Shown here: one piece after another, positions 35,522 to 43,515 of the stretch | Layout: each line of letters starts with the position of its first letter | Numbering within the stretch: position 1 is the first letter of the stretch | Assembly (NCBI RefSeq): GCF_900109355.1 | Contig: NZ_FOBF01000025.1 | Span: 62,001 to 126,000, forward strand | DNA: 64,000 nt | Direction: 5' to 3' | Source: Nonomuraea pusilla | GTDB taxonomy: Bacteria > Actinomycetota > Actinomycetes > Streptosporangiales > Streptosporangiaceae | Notes under the pieces: generated by a model | Database searches by the model: none | Seen by the model: only the letters and a program-made list of their open reading frames with translations | Told to the model about the DNA's origin: nothing | Program-made: the position numbers and the translations under genes

Positions 35522-36238
35522 TCACCTCTTCGGCGAGCCCTGGCAGCGGATGGGATACAGGGCCTCGGCGAACGGGTTGCCGTAGCCCAGCGCCTCCAGG
35601 CGGACCGCTCCGCTGTACCTCGGCTGCCGCGTCCAGTAGGCGGACTGCACGCTGAGGTATCCGCTGGGCGGGACGGTGGTGCTGCTGTAGGAACCCGGCA
35701 CCCCGTCGACCACCCAACGCCAGGTGAGCTGCGTTCCCGCAGGAGCGCGGAACGTGCCGTGGGCGGTCACGTACGGCGCCTCCAGGCAGTCGCCGTAGTA
35801 GGCCATCGGCGTGAACGCCGAGACCCCCACGCCGCCGGCGGGGACGTCCGCCTGCCGGCACGTGATGCTGTAGGGCGCCTCCCTGAAGGGCATGTTCTGG
35901 TTCAGCACCTCGATGCGTACGGTGCCGGTGACACCGGTCGTGGTGCCGCTGTACCAGAAATCGCCGATCGTCTGCCGCAGGCCCGCCCTGAGCTGCTGCG
36001 TCCTGGTGACTCCCGGCGTGCCGTCGACGACCAGACGGTAGCTGACCTCGGTGTCGCGGTCCGTCGTGACCAGCGCGCTCGCCGTGAGACCGGCCACCGG
36101 CCGGCACTGGCCCTCGTAGACGGGCGCCAGGATGTACGGCATGGTGAGCTGGGCGACGTCGGAGGCGGCGGCGGCCGAGGCGGGAGGGGCGGCCAGGACG
36201 CCGCCGAGCAGAAGGGCGGCCGGCAGGAATCTCTTCAT
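35522..36238 (-). CDS. Secreted protein with two tandem copies of an unknown domain
   Basis: A 238-residue exported protein with signal peptide (RFLPAALLLGGVLAAPPASA). The mature part is an internal duplication of about 90 residues. Each copy begins with a Tyr-rich start and GQC/GDC cysteine, contains a Val-Val-Asp-Gly-x-Pro-Gly turn (VVDGTPG, VVDGVPG) and a Tyr/Trp-rich strand (DFWYSG, SAYWTRQ), and ends with a matching segment (PFREAPYSITCR versus PFAEALYPIRCQ). Four cysteines, two per repeat, suggest one disulfide in each. The domain is not one I recognise; it is probably an Ig-like or beta-sandwich module. Confidence 0.75.
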   Translation of the reverse strand: MKRFLPAALLLGGVLAAPPASAAAASDVAQLTMPYILAPVYEGQCRPVAGLTASALVTTDRDTEVSYRLVVDGTPGVTRTQQLRAGLRQTIGDFWYSGTTTGVTGTVRIEVLNQNMPFREAPYSITCRQADVPAGGVGVSAFTPMAYYGDCLEAPYVTAHGTFRAPAGTQLTWRWVVDGVPGSYSSTTVPPSGYLSVQSAYWTRQPRYSGAVRLEALGYGNPFAEALYPIRCQGSPKR

Positions 36239-36357
36239 CCGGCCATGATCGCGGCGGCTTCCTGCGAGCCTCTTGGAGCTCGGTTGGACCCGCCCCGCTC
36301 CCCCCGGTGGCGGAAGACGAAGCGGACGAGGCCGGCGAGCGCGGGGATACTGCGGTC

Positions 36358-36741
36358 ATGGAGCTTCTCGTGTGGGTGGCCGACTGGCAGATGCAGTGCT
36401 GCGGTACGCCGTTCCGCGTCGGATCGCGGATCTCGTGGACGCTCGGCCCCGCCGACCGCGCCGGTCTGGCGGAACTGCTCGGCCAGGACACCGCCGCCGC
36501 CGTCGACCGGGTCGAGGACCACCACGGCGGGCTGCCGGAGCACACCCCCGCCACCGAGGCGACGGTCACCAGGATCACCGCGGTGCACTGCCGCTACGCG
36601 CCGTCGGCGGAGTCCCGCGTCCTGCACCCGGTCAGGGGGTCGGCCGCCTTCTCCCCGGTGGACCACGCCGACGGCTGGACGCCGAACCGGGGCGAGCTGG
36701 AGTTCGTCGGCTACCTGGTGCGCCTGGCCACGTCCCCGTGA
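36358..36741 (+). CDS. DUF6578-like small protein
   Basis: A 127-residue soluble protein beginning MELLVWVADWQMQCCGTPFR, the characteristic start of a small actinobacterial family (DUF6578-like, from memory). The remainder has a WTLGPADRAGLAELLG segment and ends GYLVRLATSP. Adjacent cysteines (QCC) near residue 15 are conserved in what I recall of the family. Its function is unknown. It is convergent with the RNA-repair fusion gene, 54 bp away, and shares no clear regulation with it. Confidence 0.7.
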   Translation: MELLVWVADWQMQCCGTPFRVGSRISWTLGPADRAGLAELLGQDTAAAVDRVEDHHGGLPEHTPATEATVTRITAVHCRYAPSAESRVLHPVRGSAAFSPVDHADGWTPNRGELEFVGYLVRLATSP

Positions 36742-36795
36742 GAACCCTCGGCAGGGGCGGGCCGGCACGGTCGGCCTCGGGGAGATCGGTGCCGC

Positions 36796-39700
36796 TCAGG
36801 TCAGCGTACGGACGGCGCCGCCCTCCGCCCATTCGACGGTGACCCCGGGCAGGCCCCTGGTCCAGGCTGCGGCGATCACGGCGAGGCGGGCGGGGTCCGG
36901 CGGGGTGCGGCCCAGGCCGACGACGTACCGCACGGACTGCGGGCCGCTGTTGGAAGGGCCGGCGACGGAGGGGGCCGCCGCGGCTCGGCCTGCGGTGGCG
37001 GGGCCAGTCGTCAAGGGGCGGGGCCAGGCGTGGGCGTCGGGGGACCCGGCCTCGTCCAGGACGGCCAGCAACTCCAGCATGCGGCCCCTGACCCGGCCGA
37101 GCGTCGCGTCGAACTCCTCGAGCCATTCCGACCGCCCTCGCCGCTCTGGTCGTCCTGGTCGCCCGGGTTGCTCCGGGAGGTCGGCGCGTACCGTCACCAC
37201 CGCCCAGGCGGCGTGGCGGCGGTGCAGAGGCGGCGGCGCGAGCAGGGCGGAGACGTCGCCGCCGTCGATCAGCTCCCACGCCCGGTAGAGCTCCTGCGTG
37301 AGCAGGTCGAGACGACCGGGGGAGACCTGGCGGGCGCAGTTACGCACCGGGCCAGTGGGCGTGAGCACGGTCATGGGCGCCGGCTCCAACGGGAGCACCG
37401 ACGGTGGAAGGTCCGACGGCGGGAGCACCGGCGTCGCGGGTTCCGACTGTGCGGGGATCGAAGGTGGGAGGTGGGGCGGCGCTGGGTTCGACGGTGCGGC
37501 GGTCGAGGGTGGGGGAGACGGGGTGAGGGTGATCGGGTCTCGCCAGTCCCAGGCGGCCCAGGTGCTGAAGAAGAGGCCGAGCAGGTCCGCGTCGGGCAGG
37601 TCGCGGCCGTCCCGTACGGTGCGGGCGGCCAGCACCGCCCACGCCAGCCCCGGCAGCCCGCCCAGCGGGGCGGCGTCCAGGCCCCGAGCCCGCGCCCACG
37701 CCTTCACCCGCCTGGCGAGCGCGGCGAAGCGGGCGTGGTCGCGGCCGACGGCGGCGCGTACCGCGTCGGCGTCGCTGACCGCGCTCAGGGCGACCGCGGC
37801 GGCCGGGCCCAGCTCGGTGCGGCGGTCAACGGCCTGACCCGGGGGCAGCGGACCGCTGGACACCACGGCCAGATCGACGTCCAGACCGGCAACGTGCATG
37901 CGCAGGCCCGGCACCCGGGCGCCGATCACCGGCCGCAGCCGTACGGCGTCCGGGAGCGTCGCCCGCACCCGGGCCCGCACCTCGGCCAGGTCCGCCTCGC
38001 CGGGCAGGACGGCCACCAGGTCCAGATCCGCCCCCGGAAGGGCGCACCCCGTACGGCGAGAGCCCACGACGTGCACGATCCCAGGACGCAGCCCCTCGCC
38101 CAGCAGCCGCACGATCTCCTCGACCCGCCGCGCCTCCCACCCGCCTGCCTCCTGCCCACGCGGCTCGGCCTGCGGGGCGTCCGCGACCACCCCTCGTGCC
38201 CGCCCGTCCGGGGCGGCCGTCCATCCGTGGCGGGTGGTCTTCTGCCCGTCCGGGTCGGTCTCCGCGCTGTCCAGGGCGGGGCTCTCGGTGGGTGAGGTGG
38301 ACGGAAGTGGTGGGTCTGGGATCCAGCGGAGGTCGCCGGTGCCCAGGGTGATCACGGCGCGCGGCCGCATCGGCTCGTCCCCGCGCCGCGACAGCAGCAC
38401 CAGTTCCCCGACCCGGGCCGTCATGGGGCCGACCTGGACGGAGAGCCGGTGCGGGTCGCCGGTGCGGCCCAGCGTCAGGTGCGGGGTGAACCCCTCCGCC
38501 CGTCCCGTGCAGCGGGGGAAGCGGCGCTCCAGCGCCCGGCGGAGGCGGGCCCAGGGCTCCGGGTCGGCGGCTGCGGGGTCGAGCCAGAACGTCGTGTCGT
38601 CGCGGTGCCGGAAGGACCGTACCCCTTCCAGCCGGGCCGTGAAGGGCTGGACCTCGGCGGCGGCAGCGGCCAGCAGCGGCGCGGCCGACTCGAACGCCGA
38701 CTCCGGCACGAACCCGAACAGCAGGTTGACGTGTGGCGGCCAGCGATCGACCCGCGGATCGTGCCGCCGGCGGACGGCCTGGATGGGCGGCCACAGGTCG
38801 GCCGGCGGTATCCACGCCACGGCCGTACGCGCGGTCGGCGACACCTCCAGGACATCGCCGGGTTCGCGGCGCAGCATGTCCGGAAAGCCGCCCGGTTCGT
38901 GGCCCGTCATGTCCGGAAAGCCGCCCGGTTCGCGGCGCGCCAGGTCTTGGTGGCCGTCAGGTTCGCGGCCTGTGATGTCCGGGATGCCGCCGGGTTCGCG
39001 GCCCGTGACGTCCAAGGCGTCCGTCGGTTCGCGGCCTGCGACGTCGACGATGCCCGCCGGGTCGTGGCCCGGCGTGTTCAGGATGCCCGCTGGGTCGGGG
39101 TCCGGCGGCTTGGGGATGCCGGGCTGTTCGTCGGCCGTGACATGTCGGACGGCGGCAGGTTCGTCACCCGGGATGTCCAGGACGGCTTCCACGCCGTAGT
39201 GGTCGGAGACGTACAGGCCGCCGGCGGCCGGGGTGTCTCCGTGCAGCGTGGCCGAGAGCGTGCGGGGGCGGCCACGGAGGAGTATCCGGTCCAGTCGCGC
39301 CGCCCGCCCGGACAGCGAGGAGATCGCCGCCAGCGGGTTCACGCGGGGGTCGAAGGTGGGGGTGTCGTCGGCGCCGCGCGCCTCCGTCCAGGCGTCGCGG
39401 AGTCCGAGCGCCGCGGAGGGCGTGCCGGTGCCGTCGTTGAAGTCGCCCGCGAGGAGCACGTCGCCGTCGATCCCGGCCAGCCCCTCGCCGATCCGGGCCA
39501 GTTCCGCCCGCCGCCTGTCGGCGCCGTCCTCGGCGTGGTCGCTGGTCAGGTGCGTGGTGGCGACGACCAGCGGGCCGGCACCGGTGTGGACGACGACGGC
39601 GGCCACCGCCTTGTGCGGGCCCAGCCGGTGCCAGGCCGCCTCCGTCACGGGCAGCCGGCTGAGCAGCAGCAGCCCGCAGTCGTCGACGTCCTCGCCGCCG

Positions 39701-40260
39701 GGGTCGGCGGCGACCGTGTACCGGTCGCGTACCCATGGGGCCGCCAGCAGCATCGACAGCAGGGCGGGCTCCACCTCCTGCAGCGCGACGACGTCGGCGT
39801 CGGCCCGCTGCAGAGCCTCCAGCAGCAGGGGACGCCGCCGCGCGGTGTCGATGCGGTCGCCGTCGTAGCGGTCCCACAGCGTGTTCCACGTCAGGACGCG
39901 CACCCGGCCGCCGGCCGTGCCGGCGCCCTGGCCGGTGGCGGGGCGCCAGCCGGCGGCGGGGTCCCAGGCGTGCGGGGTCCTCGCGGTGAAGAACGGCGCC
40001 CGCAGGCGGCGCGGGTCGCGGACCCGGCCGGCGTCGCAGCTGTCGAGCCGGTCCAGGCCGGTGGCGCGGTCCCACACCAGCTCGCCGTCCGCCTCCACGA
40101 ACAGGATCCGGTGCCAGGGGATGTCACCGCCCGGGACGAAGGCGGGCAGCGGGACGCGCTTGGGCCCGGCTCCCCGCTGACCGACGCCGAGGACGAACCG
40201 CGACGGGTCGAACCGGGGGTCCCAGCGGACCCGGTGGTAGATCTCCTCGCTGGTACGCAT
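36796..40260 (-). CDS. Multidomain RNA-repair protein: MJ1316/DUF504-EEP-2H-nucleotidyltransferase
   Basis: A 1154-residue fusion. Residues 1-75 (TSEEIYHRVRWDPRFDPSRF ... IPWHRILFVEADGELVWDR) match the MJ1316/DUF504 RNA-end-recognition domain. Residues ~119-364 are an EEP phosphoesterase (VLTWNTLWDRYD, VALQEVE, LLAGDFNDG, SDHYGVEAVL). Residues 365-474 are ten 11-residue repeats. Residues ~478-655 are a 2H/LigT phosphoesterase (PHVNLLFGFV and PHLTLGRTGD). Residues ~715-1010 hold a polymerase-beta/CCA-type nucleotidyltransferase (HVVGSRRTGCALPGADLDLV). A Pro/Ala-rich tail follows. It overlaps the RNA ligase-kinase gene (TGATG). Together they would heal, add to and seal cleaved RNA ends. Predicted actinobacterial RNA-repair systems of this kind have been described computationally. 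Confidence 0.88.
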   Translation of the reverse strand: MRTSEEIYHRVRWDPRFDPSRFVLGVGQRGAGPKRVPLPAFVPGGDIPWHRILFVEADGELVWDRATGLDRLDSCDAGRVRDPRRLRAPFFTARTPHAWDPAAGWRPATGQGAGTAGGRVRVLTWNTLWDRYDGDRIDTARRRPLLLEALQRADADVVALQEVEPALLSMLLAAPWVRDRYTVAADPGGEDVDDCGLLLLSRLPVTEAAWHRLGPHKAVAAVVVHTGAGPLVVATTHLTSDHAEDGADRRRAELARIGEGLAGIDGDVLLAGDFNDGTGTPSAALGLRDAWTEARGADDTPTFDPRVNPLAAISSLSGRAARLDRILLRGRPRTLSATLHGDTPAAGGLYVSDHYGVEAVLDIPGDEPAAVRHVTADEQPGIPKPPDPDPAGILNTPGHDPAGIVDVAGREPTDALDVTGREPGGIPDITGREPDGHQDLARREPGGFPDMTGHEPGGFPDMLRREPGDVLEVSPTARTAVAWIPPADLWPPIQAVRRRHDPRVDRWPPHVNLLFGFVPESAFESAAPLLAAAAAEVQPFTARLEGVRSFRHRDDTTFWLDPAAADPEPWARLRRALERRFPRCTGRAEGFTPHLTLGRTGDPHRLSVQVGPMTARVGELVLLSRRGDEPMRPRAVITLGTGDLRWIPDPPLPSTSPTESPALDSAETDPDGQKTTRHGWTAAPDGRARGVVADAPQAEPRGQEAGGWEARRVEEIVRLLGEGLRPGIVHVVGSRRTGCALPGADLDLVAVLPGEADLAEVRARVRATLPDAVRLRPVIGARVPGLRMHVAGLDVDLAVVSSGPLPPGQAVDRRTELGPAAAVALSAVSDADAVRAAVGRDHARFAALARRVKAWARARGLDAAPLGGLPGLAWAVLAARTVRDGRDLPDADLLGLFFSTWAAWDWRDPITLTPSPPPSTAAPSNPAPPHLPPSIPAQSEPATPVLPPSDLPPSVLPLEPAPMTVLTPTGPVRNCARQVSPGRLDLLTQELYRAWELIDGGDVSALLAPPPLHRRHAAWAVVTVRADLPEQPGRPGRPERRGRSEWLEEFDATLGRVRGRMLELLAVLDEAGSPDAHAWPRPLTTGPATAGRAAAAPSVAGPSNSGPQSVRYVVGLGRTPPDPARLAVIAAAWTRGLPGVTVEWAEGGAVRTLT
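38839..39168 (-). repeat. Ten 33-bp (11-residue) tandem repeats within the RNA-repair gene
   Basis: Exactly 330 bp encode ten 11-residue units in frame, from GDEPAAVRHVT to RREPGDVLEVS. The middle ones are nearly identical (GREPGGIPDIT, RREPGGFPDMT, GHEPGGFPDML). They link the EEP and 2H domains; the length of a multiple of three keeps the frame. Confidence 0.95.
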
Positions 40261-42026
40261 CACGCCTCCTCCCCGTCCAGGGTGCCGTCCACGTCCTCGA
40301 CGGTCCCCGACGCCCCCACGTACCAGACGCGGTGCGCCTGACCCGGATACGGCGGGACGAACCTGCGCAGCTGCGCGTCCAGCACCTGCGGCGGCACCGG
40401 GTGGGCGCGGCGGGCGTTGCGCCGGTGCAGCTCGTCCTCCTCCGCCAGCGCCACCGCGTACGTGGTCAGGGCGTCGCGGCGGCGCGCCACGGTCCCCACC
40501 AGGGAGCGCTGGTGCTGGTTGAGCGACGTGGCGTCCCACACGACGGTGCCGCCGGCGGCGAGCGCGGCGTCGAGCCGGCGCAGGCCGTCCGCCAGCACCT
40601 CGTGGTTGGCCCGCTGGTCCGCCCGCGACCCCCGGGCCGCGCGCAGGTCGTCCAGCGACAGGAGCGCGTCCACTCCCGGCAGGCCCGCCGCGAACGTGCT
40701 CTTCCCGCTGCCGGACGGCCCCACCAGGTGCACCAGCCGGGGGAACCGTCCAGCCCGCCACCGCCACGACGCCGCCACCGCCTCCTCGGCGGTGGCGATC
40801 CGCCCCGCGGCCCAGGCCTCGCGCGCCTCCGCCCAGCAGCGGTCGGCCGCTTCCGGGTCGAGCCCGGCCAGCGCCGCGCGCAGGCCCGCCCGCAGCGGCT
40901 CCAGCGGCCCCGGCGCCAGCAGCCCGGCCTCCTCGGCGTGCAGCGCCGACCACTCGGCCTGCTCGCGCGCCGCGCGCGCCGCCTCGTCCGGCCACCCCGC
41001 CAGGGGCACGGCGGACGCGACGGCGTGCAGCACCCCCAGGTCGGCGGCGAACGCCATCCGCGCCAGGCCCGCGCGCCGGTGCTCGTCCGGGTACGGGCGG
41101 TGCAGCGCGGCGTGCAGCCCGACCAGGTCGGCCACCCGCCGGGCCAGGGGCATGCCGAGCGGCCCCGCCAGCCGGGCCGCCAGCCCGGCGCGGGGCAGCG
41201 CGTGGAGCGCGGTGGCGAGCACGCCCGCCAGCCGGGCGTCGCCGTGGCGGCCGAGGGCGTCCAGCCTGGCCGCCACCTCCGCCACCGCCGCCCTGACGTC
41301 CGCTCCCTCGTGCTGTCCAGGGATGCCGGGGAGGCCGGGGAGGCCGGTCGCGGCCAGCAGGGCGGGCACGTCGGCCTCCGCCCCCGAACGCACCGACCAC
41401 AGGGCGGCGGCCGGCCCGAGGCCGTTGGGCACGACCGCGGCGTGCATCCAGTGCGTGCCGGTGCGGACGTGCTCGCGCCGCACCCACTTGGCCACCCGCC
41501 CGGCGAACTCCGGCAGCCCGAACCCCTCCACGGTCCGCACGACGTAGCCCTCCTGCCGGTCGGTGTCCAGCCGCAGGCCGCGCAGTGTCCGCTCGTCGAA
41601 GACGCCGCGCCACAGCACCGGAGGCGTGGGGACGCCGAGCCCGCGCAGGAAGGCGACGGTGCGGTCCCAGTCGAGGCACCGGTCGCCGTCCCACACCGAG
41701 AACCCGTAGAACCAGCTCTCCAGGTCGTGGTAGGCGATGGAGTGGCGGGCGTACATGTTCTCGCCGCACACCCGCCCGCCCGGCGGGATCCTCGCCCCGA
41801 TGCGTCCCTGCAGGCCCTTGACCCAGGCGCGGGACGGGTGGTGCGCCGAGTCCGGGGACCGCGCGTGCAGGCCGTCGCCGTACAGGGTGGTGTTCTCGCC
41901 GTCGAGCTTCTCGGTGACGACCACCTCGCGGCCCCGCAGGCCGGACAGGTCGCCCGCCCGTACGTCGTCCGTGGTCGCGCCGGGCGACCAGGGCAGGTGC
42001 GGCGTACGCGGATAGTGCACGCGCAT
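40260..42026 (-). CDS. RNA ligase fused to a polynucleotide-kinase-like P-loop domain
   Basis: A 588-residue protein. The N-terminal half is an RNA ligase adenylyltransferase: motif I EKLDGENTT (nucleophile Lys40), motif III-like WFYGFSVWDGD, motif IV EGYVVRTVEG and motif V AKWVRREH. A helical middle follows. Residues ~430-560 form a P-loop kinase with Walker A GPSGSGKST (~434-441), SLDDLRAARGSRADQ and VVWDATSLNQHQRS, like the 5'-kinase of T4 Pnkp-type enzymes. It would phosphorylate 5' ends and join RNA. The ATG follows GGGAGGGGGG. TATAGG near 42054 on the minus strand is a possible -10 box. It is followed by the coupled multidomain repair gene. Confidence 0.88.
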   Translation of the reverse strand: MRVHYPRTPHLPWSPGATTDDVRAGDLSGLRGREVVVTEKLDGENTTLYGDGLHARSPDSAHHPSRAWVKGLQGRIGARIPPGGRVCGENMYARHSIAYHDLESWFYGFSVWDGDRCLDWDRTVAFLRGLGVPTPPVLWRGVFDERTLRGLRLDTDRQEGYVVRTVEGFGLPEFAGRVAKWVRREHVRTGTHWMHAAVVPNGLGPAAALWSVRSGAEADVPALLAATGLPGLPGIPGQHEGADVRAAVAEVAARLDALGRHGDARLAGVLATALHALPRAGLAARLAGPLGMPLARRVADLVGLHAALHRPYPDEHRRAGLARMAFAADLGVLHAVASAVPLAGWPDEAARAAREQAEWSALHAEEAGLLAPGPLEPLRAGLRAALAGLDPEAADRCWAEAREAWAAGRIATAEEAVAASWRWRAGRFPRLVHLVGPSGSGKSTFAAGLPGVDALLSLDDLRAARGSRADQRANHEVLADGLRRLDAALAAGGTVVWDATSLNQHQRSLVGTVARRRDALTTYAVALAEEDELHRRNARRAHPVPPQVLDAQLRRFVPPYPGQAHRVWYVGASGTVEDVDGTLDGEEA

Positions 42027-42078
42027 GATCCCCCCTCCCGAAGCCCCGCGTCACCCTATAGAAGCGGCGGAGACGGAT

Positions 42079-42783
42079 CTATCGAATAACCGGGGACGGG
42101 CGCTCCGGGCAGGGCGCGCCGACGGGGACGCGTACCTCGTGGTGCTCGCCGCCACGGCCTCGGACGCGCACCGGCAGGCAGGCGGGGGCGCGGACGACGT
42201 AGCCGCCCGCGAAGGCCACCCACCTGGCCGCGCCGCCGCACGGCCCGGCGGTCACCCGGGCGGCGGGGTGCTCCATGCCGCCCCAGGTGAGCCAGAACCG
42301 GTCCCGCAGGTCCTCCGGCACGGTCAGTTCGGCGAGCCGGTCCCGCCGGACGAGCAGACCCTGCTTGGCGAACCATCCCGTGCCGCCGCCGGGGAGTTCC
42401 GTGCGGGAGACCTGGAGGGTCCGGCGGGTCGGCAGCGCCACGACCCCGCCCACCACCGCGAACCCGGGAGGCGGCGACGCCTCGGCCCCGATCGCCGTGT
42501 CACACCGCACCACCCCGGACGCGGTGGGGGGAGAGGCGGGCGGCGTCCCGGGAGGTGAACTGGAGGGGGAGGCGGGCGGCAGTGTGGAATGGGAGGCCGG
42601 CGGTGTGGGGGGTTGTGACGCGGGCTCCTGCGTGGTCGTCCCGGTGGGCGGTGGCGCGGGTGCGGGTGTCGCGGCTCCGGCTGGGGCCGGCGGTGGCGTG
42701 CGGTCGGCGGCGCCGCACGCCGCCGCCGCCGCCAAGGTGCATGCCGTCACGACCGGCACCAGCACGACGAGCCTTCTTCTCAC
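42079..42783 (-). CDS. Putative lipoprotein with Pro/Ser/Thr-rich stalk
   Basis: A 234-residue lipoprotein: signal peptide MRRRLVVLVPVVTACTLAAA with lipobox ending at Cys23 (AAAAACG). Residues ~28-88 are almost all Pro, Ala, Ser, Thr and Gly, a flexible wall-spanning stalk. The ~140-residue globular part (VVRCDTAIGAEASPPPGF ... GPCGGAARWVAFAGGYVV ... PVGAPCPERP) has four cysteines and is not a domain I recognise by name, though similar proteins are common in actinomycetes. It ends 52 bp before the RNA ligase start on the same strand but does not share a clear function with it. Confidence 0.8.
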   Translation of the reverse strand: MRRRLVVLVPVVTACTLAAAAACGAADRTPPPAPAGAATPAPAPPPTGTTTQEPASQPPTPPASHSTLPPASPSSSPPGTPPASPPTASGVVRCDTAIGAEASPPPGFAVVGGVVALPTRRTLQVSRTELPGGGTGWFAKQGLLVRRDRLAELTVPEDLRDRFWLTWGGMEHPAARVTAGPCGGAARWVAFAGGYVVRAPACLPVRVRGRGGEHHEVRVPVGAPCPERPSPVIR

Positions 42784-42907
42784 CGCGTCACGCCCCCTTC
42801 ACCGCCACCGCTCATCCGTCTCATTGTCGGTGCGGATCGTTACGCTGGCCCGGCCGGAGCTCCATCCGGCGCCTTCGTAGCCCACCGGTTCGCAGGACGG
42901 TCCCACC

Positions 42908-43255
42908 ATGAGCGAGACGCCCTTCCGCAAGATCGACACCGTGTTCGTCAGGTGCGACGACCCGCATGCCGTGGCGGGGTGGTACCAGGAGGTGCTCGGC
43001 TGGCCCGAAGCCTGGCGCACCGAGCACATCGTCGTGCTCACACCCCCGGAGGGCCCGCCGGTCACCCTGCTCGACCCGGGCGACGGCGACTGGTCCGGGT
43101 TCAACTTCTACGCTCCCGACGCCGCCGCCGCCCGGCAGTGGCTCCTCGACCGGCAGGTGGAGGTCGGCCCGCTGAACCAGGCCCCCGACCAGCCGGTGAC
43201 CTGGTTCTGGTTCCGCGACCCCGAGGGCAACCGGCTGGAGGTCTGCTCGTACTGA
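42908..43255 (+). CDS. VOC/glyoxalase superfamily protein
   Basis: A 115-residue protein starting MSETPFRKIDTVFVRCDDPH, a single-module VOC fold. Typical features are the WYQEVLGW turn after the first helix, PVTLLDP at the end of the first half and the C-terminal metal-site motif FRDPEGNRLEVCSY. Family members bind metals or act on small electrophiles and antibiotics, but many are non-catalytic. Its start is preceded by AGGACGGT. A degraded copy of part of the gene lies immediately downstream. Confidence 0.88.
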   Translation: MSETPFRKIDTVFVRCDDPHAVAGWYQEVLGWPEAWRTEHIVVLTPPEGPPVTLLDPGDGDWSGFNFYAPDAAAARQWLLDRQVEVGPLNQAPDQPVTWFWFRDPEGNRLEVCSY

Positions 43256-43260
43256 CGGGC

Positions 43261-43365
43261 TCCTGCGAAGGGTGGCGTACCGGGCACGTCGTCGTGCTCA
43301 CGCCCGCGGAGGGCCGGCCGGTCACCCGCTCGGCCCGGACGGCGACGGCCCGCGGGTCCGGATCC
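43261..43365 (+). pseudogene. Partial duplicate of the VOC gene
   Basis: 43261-43327 matches 43001-43067 of the VOC gene at about 55 of 67 positions with no gap (GWRTGHVVVLTPAEGRPVT against the intact AWRTEHIVVLTPPEGPPVT). Small deletions then break the frame. It has no start codon of its own. It is the scar of a tandem duplication. Confidence 0.75.
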
Positions 43366-43387
43366 CTCCGGGCCCGCGGGCCGCGCC

Positions 43388-43515
43388 GCTCAGAAGCGGC
43401 TGCTCAGAAGCGGCTGCTCAGGAGCAGCCGGTCAGAAGCGGCGGCTCCTGACCGGCCGCTCAGGAGCCGCCGGTCAGGAGCAGCCGGTCAGGGCGTGCCG
43501 GTCACCGCGTGCCGG
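43388..43515. repeat. 14-bp tandem repeat array ending at the RHS stop codon
   Basis: Nine consecutive 14-bp units run from 43388 to 43513 with consensus near GSTCAGRAGCRGCC; the first two are identical. A tenth partial unit at 43514 contains the RHS stop codon (TCA, TGA on the minus strand). Unit five (43444-43457) is effectively inverted. With its neighbours it forms a 12-bp perfect stem (43440-43451 with 43460-43471, 8-nt loop) that may terminate transcription. Confidence 0.9.

Noticed and set aside
38839..39168. Regular 33-bp repeats considered as a CRISPR array
   Set aside because: The repeats are contiguous with no unique spacers, keep an open reading frame and encode 11-residue protein repeats.
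36796..42054. A single 1752-codon gene spanning both RNA-repair proteins
   Set aside because: Upstream of 40260 the frame is low-complexity Arg/Gly/Pro, while the overlapping frame encodes a clear ligase-kinase. The domain-bearing part starts at MRTSEEIYHR.
42040..42078. Consensus promoter for the RNA-repair operon
   Set aside because: TATAGG/TAGGGT could be a -10 box on the minus strand, but no acceptable -35 lies 16-19 bp upstream, so no promoter feature is claimed.
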